Assembly: GCA_039024635.1 (NCBI GenBank)
Contig: JBCCQA010000014.1
Coordinates: 1 to 64,000, forward strand
From: Kuafuiihalomonas sp039024635
GTDB lineage: Bacteria; Myxococcota; Kuafuiibacteriia; Kuafuiibacteriales; Kuafuiibacteriaceae
Direction of reading: 5' to 3'
Length of the DNA: 64,000 nucleotides
How positions within the stretch are numbered: the stretch's first letter is position 1; each line of letters begins with the position of its first letter. Below the pieces are notes generated by a model, which saw only the letters and a program-made list of their open reading frames with translations, did not search any database and was not told the origin of the DNA. Of the stretch, positions 62,119-64,000 are shown piece by piece. A program made the translations under genes and the position numbers.

Positions 62119-64000
62119 ATGGCAAGCAAGGCCTCCAGCAAGAAGAAGACCGCCGCGAAGAAGAAGGCGGCCAAGAAGGCGAGCCCGAGCAAGGCGCGCA
62201 GCCGAGCCGCCGCCAAGAAGACGACGGCCAAGAAGGCGACGGCCAAGAAGCCAAGCGCCCGAAAGACCCCGGCCAAGAAGACCGCGGCGAGAAAGGCGGC
62301 GGCCAAGAAGGCGCCGGTCAAGAAAGCGGCCGCCAAGAAGGCGCCGGCCCGGAAGGCCACCACGAAGAAGGCCACCGTCAAGAAGGCCGCCCCGAAGAAG
62401 GCGACGGCCAAGAAGGCAGCCTCGAAGAAGACCACCGCCAAGAAGACGACAACCAAGAAAGCCGCAAGTAAGAAGAGCCCCAGCACCGCCGCGCGTACCG
62501 CAGCCGCCAAGAAAAAGGCTTTGGCCAAGAAGAAGGCCATGACCAAGAAGGCGGCCGAGGCGAAGAAGCGAGCGGCCGAGCTCCGGAAGAAGGCGGAGCA
62601 AAAGAAGCGCGAACAGGAGAAGAAGCGCAAGGAAGCCGACAAGGCCCGCGCCGCCGCCGCCAAGGAACGGGAACGCAAGCGCAAGGAGTCCGAAAAGCTC
62701 AGGGCCAAGAAGGCCAAGGAGCGGGAAGCCGAGCGGGCCCGAAAGGCGGCGGAGCGAGAAGCCGACAAGGTCCGCAAGGCGGCGGAGCGGGAGAAGGCTC
62801 GTCTCGAGCGAGAGGCGGCCAAGGCGGCCGAGAAGGCCCGCAAGGCGGCCGAGCGGGAGGCGGCCAAAGCCCGTCGAGCCGCGGAGCGAGAGGCCGAGAA
62901 GGCGCGAAAGGCGGCTGAGCGAGAAGCAGCCAAGCTCGCCAAGCAGCAGGAGAAGGAGGCGGCCAAGGCCGCGCATCAAAAGGACCGCCGAGCCAACGCG
63001 CGTATGGCCCTCCTGGTCGAAAAAGCCAACGAGCACAACCTGCTCGTCAGCGAGGAGCCCAAGAAGTCCGCCCTATCTGAGAAGGCTGCGCGGGCCGCCC
63101 GTATGGCCAAGATCAAGCGGGCCGAGTCCCAGGACAGCTCGGAGGCCGTCAACTCGCTACTGGAAAGAGGTGGAGACCAGGGCTTCATCACCCTGGACGA
63201 CCTAAATCGTTCACTCCCGAACCACATGGTCTCGGCGGAGCAGCTCGACGACGTCATGGACCTGTTCCACAAGGCGGACATCGAGATCGTCGACATCGCG
63301 GACTCGCTGAAGGGCGACTCCGAGGACGGCAGCGACTCCAAGGACAGCAAGACAGAGTCCCGAGAAGACCTCGACGCCGCCTACAAGACCAATGACCCGG
63401 TTCGTATGTACCTGCGGAAGATGGGCTCGGTAGCCCTGTTGAGCCGGGAAGACGAGGTCAACATCGCCAAGCGGATCGAGGCCGGCGAGAAGGAGGTCCT
63501 AGACGTCGTCCTGAAGTCGGCGCTCGCCGTCAAAGAGATCTTGGCCCTGGGTCAGCGTCTCAACCAGGGCAAGATCCGCATCCGCGACGTCGTCAAAGAA
63601 GTCGACGAGGAGCAAGAGCCCTTCGACGAGGCGGTCGTGACCGAAAAGGTCAACCGCATCATGGACGAGATTGGGGCCCTCGACGGACAGAACGACGAGA
63701 TGCGGGAAGAGCTCCTGCAGCGGAAGAAGCTGACCAAGCCCCGCCGTGAAGAGATCAACAAAGCTCTGGAGCAAAACCGAGAGCGGATGGCGGAGCTGCT
63801 GGAAGAGATGCAGCCCAACAAGCGGCAGATTCAGCGAATCGTCGGAAAGCTCAAGCTCCTAATCAAGAAGGTCGAGCAGACCGAGCGAGAAGCTCGGGCC
63901 TGGGAGCGGCGGCTACGGCTCCCCCTCGGCGAGATCCGAAAGATCCTGCGAGACGTCCGAGACACGCCGTCCAAGGAGCGAGAAGCCCAGCGTAAACTCG
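62119..64000 (+). CDS. rpoD: RNA polymerase sigma factor RpoD with histone-H1-like N-terminal extension (partial)
   Basis: Open from ATG 62119 past the window end; 627 residues visible. Residues 1-135 are an AAKK/TAKK-rich basic tract like a histone H1 tail; 135-290 are KAAEREA-type charged helix, probably a long coiled coil; 290-343 is a linker. From about 344 the sequence becomes sigma-70: region 1.1 (VNSLLERGGDQGFITLDDLN, LPNHMVSAEQLDDVMDLF), then region 1.2 (DPVRMYLRKMGSVALLSREDEVNIAKRIE) and the start of the non-conserved region. Regions 2-4 lie outside. Placement after dnaG confirms housekeeping sigma. The extension of about 340 residues is unusual. Confidence 0.92.
   Translation, partial: MASKASSKKKTAAKKKAAKKASPSKARSRAAAKKTTAKKATAKKPSARKTPAKKTAARKAAAKKAPVKKAAAKKAPARKATTKKATVKKAAPKKATAKKAASKKTTAKKTTTKKAASKKSPSTAARTAAAKKKALAKKKAMTKKAAEAKKRAAELRKKAEQKKREQEKKRKEADKARAAAAKERERKRKESEKLRAKKAKEREAERARKAAEREADKVRKAAEREKARLEREAAKAAEKARKAAEREAAKARRAAEREAEKARKAAEREAAKLAKQQEKEAAKAAHQKDRRANARMALLVEKANEHNLLVSEEPKKSALSEKAARAARMAKIKRAESQDSSEAVNSLLERGGDQGFITLDDLNRSLPNHMVSAEQLDDVMDLFHKADIEIVDIADSLKGDSEDGSDSKDSKTESREDLDAAYKTNDPVRMYLRKMGSVALLSREDEVNIAKRIEAGEKEVLDVVLKSALAVKEILALGQRLNQGKIRIRDVVKEVDEEQEPFDEAVVTEKVNRIMDEIGALDGQNDEMREELLQRKKLTKPRREEINKALEQNRERMAELLEEMQPNKRQIQRIVGKLKLLIKKVEQTEREARAWERRLRLPLGEIRKILRDVRDTPSKEREAQRKL

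Noticed and set aside
61801..63036. Long minus-strand frames of Leu/Gly/Arg or Ala/Phe repeats opposite rpoD
   Set aside because: Produced by the AAKK and KAAE codon repeats of the rpoD extension; compositionally implausible as proteins.

Overview
The window looks like a chromosomal stretch of a high-GC member of the Myxococcota (the former Deltaproteobacteria). Evidence is the secreted M36-type protease ending in Cys-rich GDGCESDC-type repeats and a MYXO-CTERM-like tail, TPR-fused Ser/Thr protein kinases, many secreted proteins of unknown function, and rpsU-dnaG-rpoD in the usual macromolecular-synthesis order. Coding density is very high. Genes are commonly joined by 4-base ATGA, GTGA or TTGA overlaps, and I used these to set many starts. 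No rRNA, tRNA, CRISPR array or intact classical insertion sequence was seen. Species cannot be named from the sequence alone.

Layout. 0-3 kb: a partial histone-H1-like Lys-rich gene, then comF, rlmH and a transglutaminase/TPR gene on the minus strand. 3-17 kb: secreted proteins, a PEGA lipoprotein, an amidase, a sigma-54 activator, Nramp and ClC transporters, lspA-lgt, two envelope proteins and priA. 16.4-18.9 kb: a SPINDLY-like O-GlcNAc transferase and trmL. 19-30.4 kb: one twelve-gene minus-strand operon (below). 30.5-32.7 kb: a hydrolase and an ECF sigma/anti-sigma pair. 32.7-34.2 kb: a lower-GC island with a RAYT-like Y1 transposase flanked by short palindromes. 34-42 kb: a membrane Fe-S oxidoreductase, a kinase, a stand-alone atpG, an ABC exporter and a 2TM protein. 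42-47 kb: peroxiredoxin, homocysteine methyltransferase, QueD-like protein, cysS, DUF971 and a sulfotransferase. 47-60 kb: TPR-kinase, mpl, MATE, an HxxxDG acyltransferase, the large protease, small secreted proteins, an epimerase and a hydrolase. 60-64 kb: rpsU, dnaG and rpoD, the last running off the window.

The most notable locus is the operon at 18977-30388. Read 5' to 3' it encodes a FabF-like ketosynthase, an acyl carrier protein, two CrtI/retinol-saturase-like FAD oxidoreductases, FabG-, FabZ- and FabI-like enzymes, a 4'-phosphopantetheinyl transferase, then OleA, OleB, OleC and OleD. OleABCD make long-chain olefins by head-to-head condensation of two acyl chains, through a beta-keto acid, beta-hydroxy acid and beta-lactone. 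Placing a complete private type II fatty-acid synthase, its own ACP activator and two desaturase/saturase-like enzymes in the same overlapping operon suggests a self-contained pathway for a specialised, perhaps polyunsaturated or otherwise modified, hydrocarbon. The product is inferred, not shown.

Other points of interest: RpoD carries about 340 residues of histone-H1-like and KAAE coiled-coil sequence before region 1.1. Three unrelated intergenic repeat families overlap the stop codons of neighbouring genes. atpG stands apart from other ATP synthase genes and has an internal insertion. A probable single-base frameshift splits a small gene near 42.1 kb.
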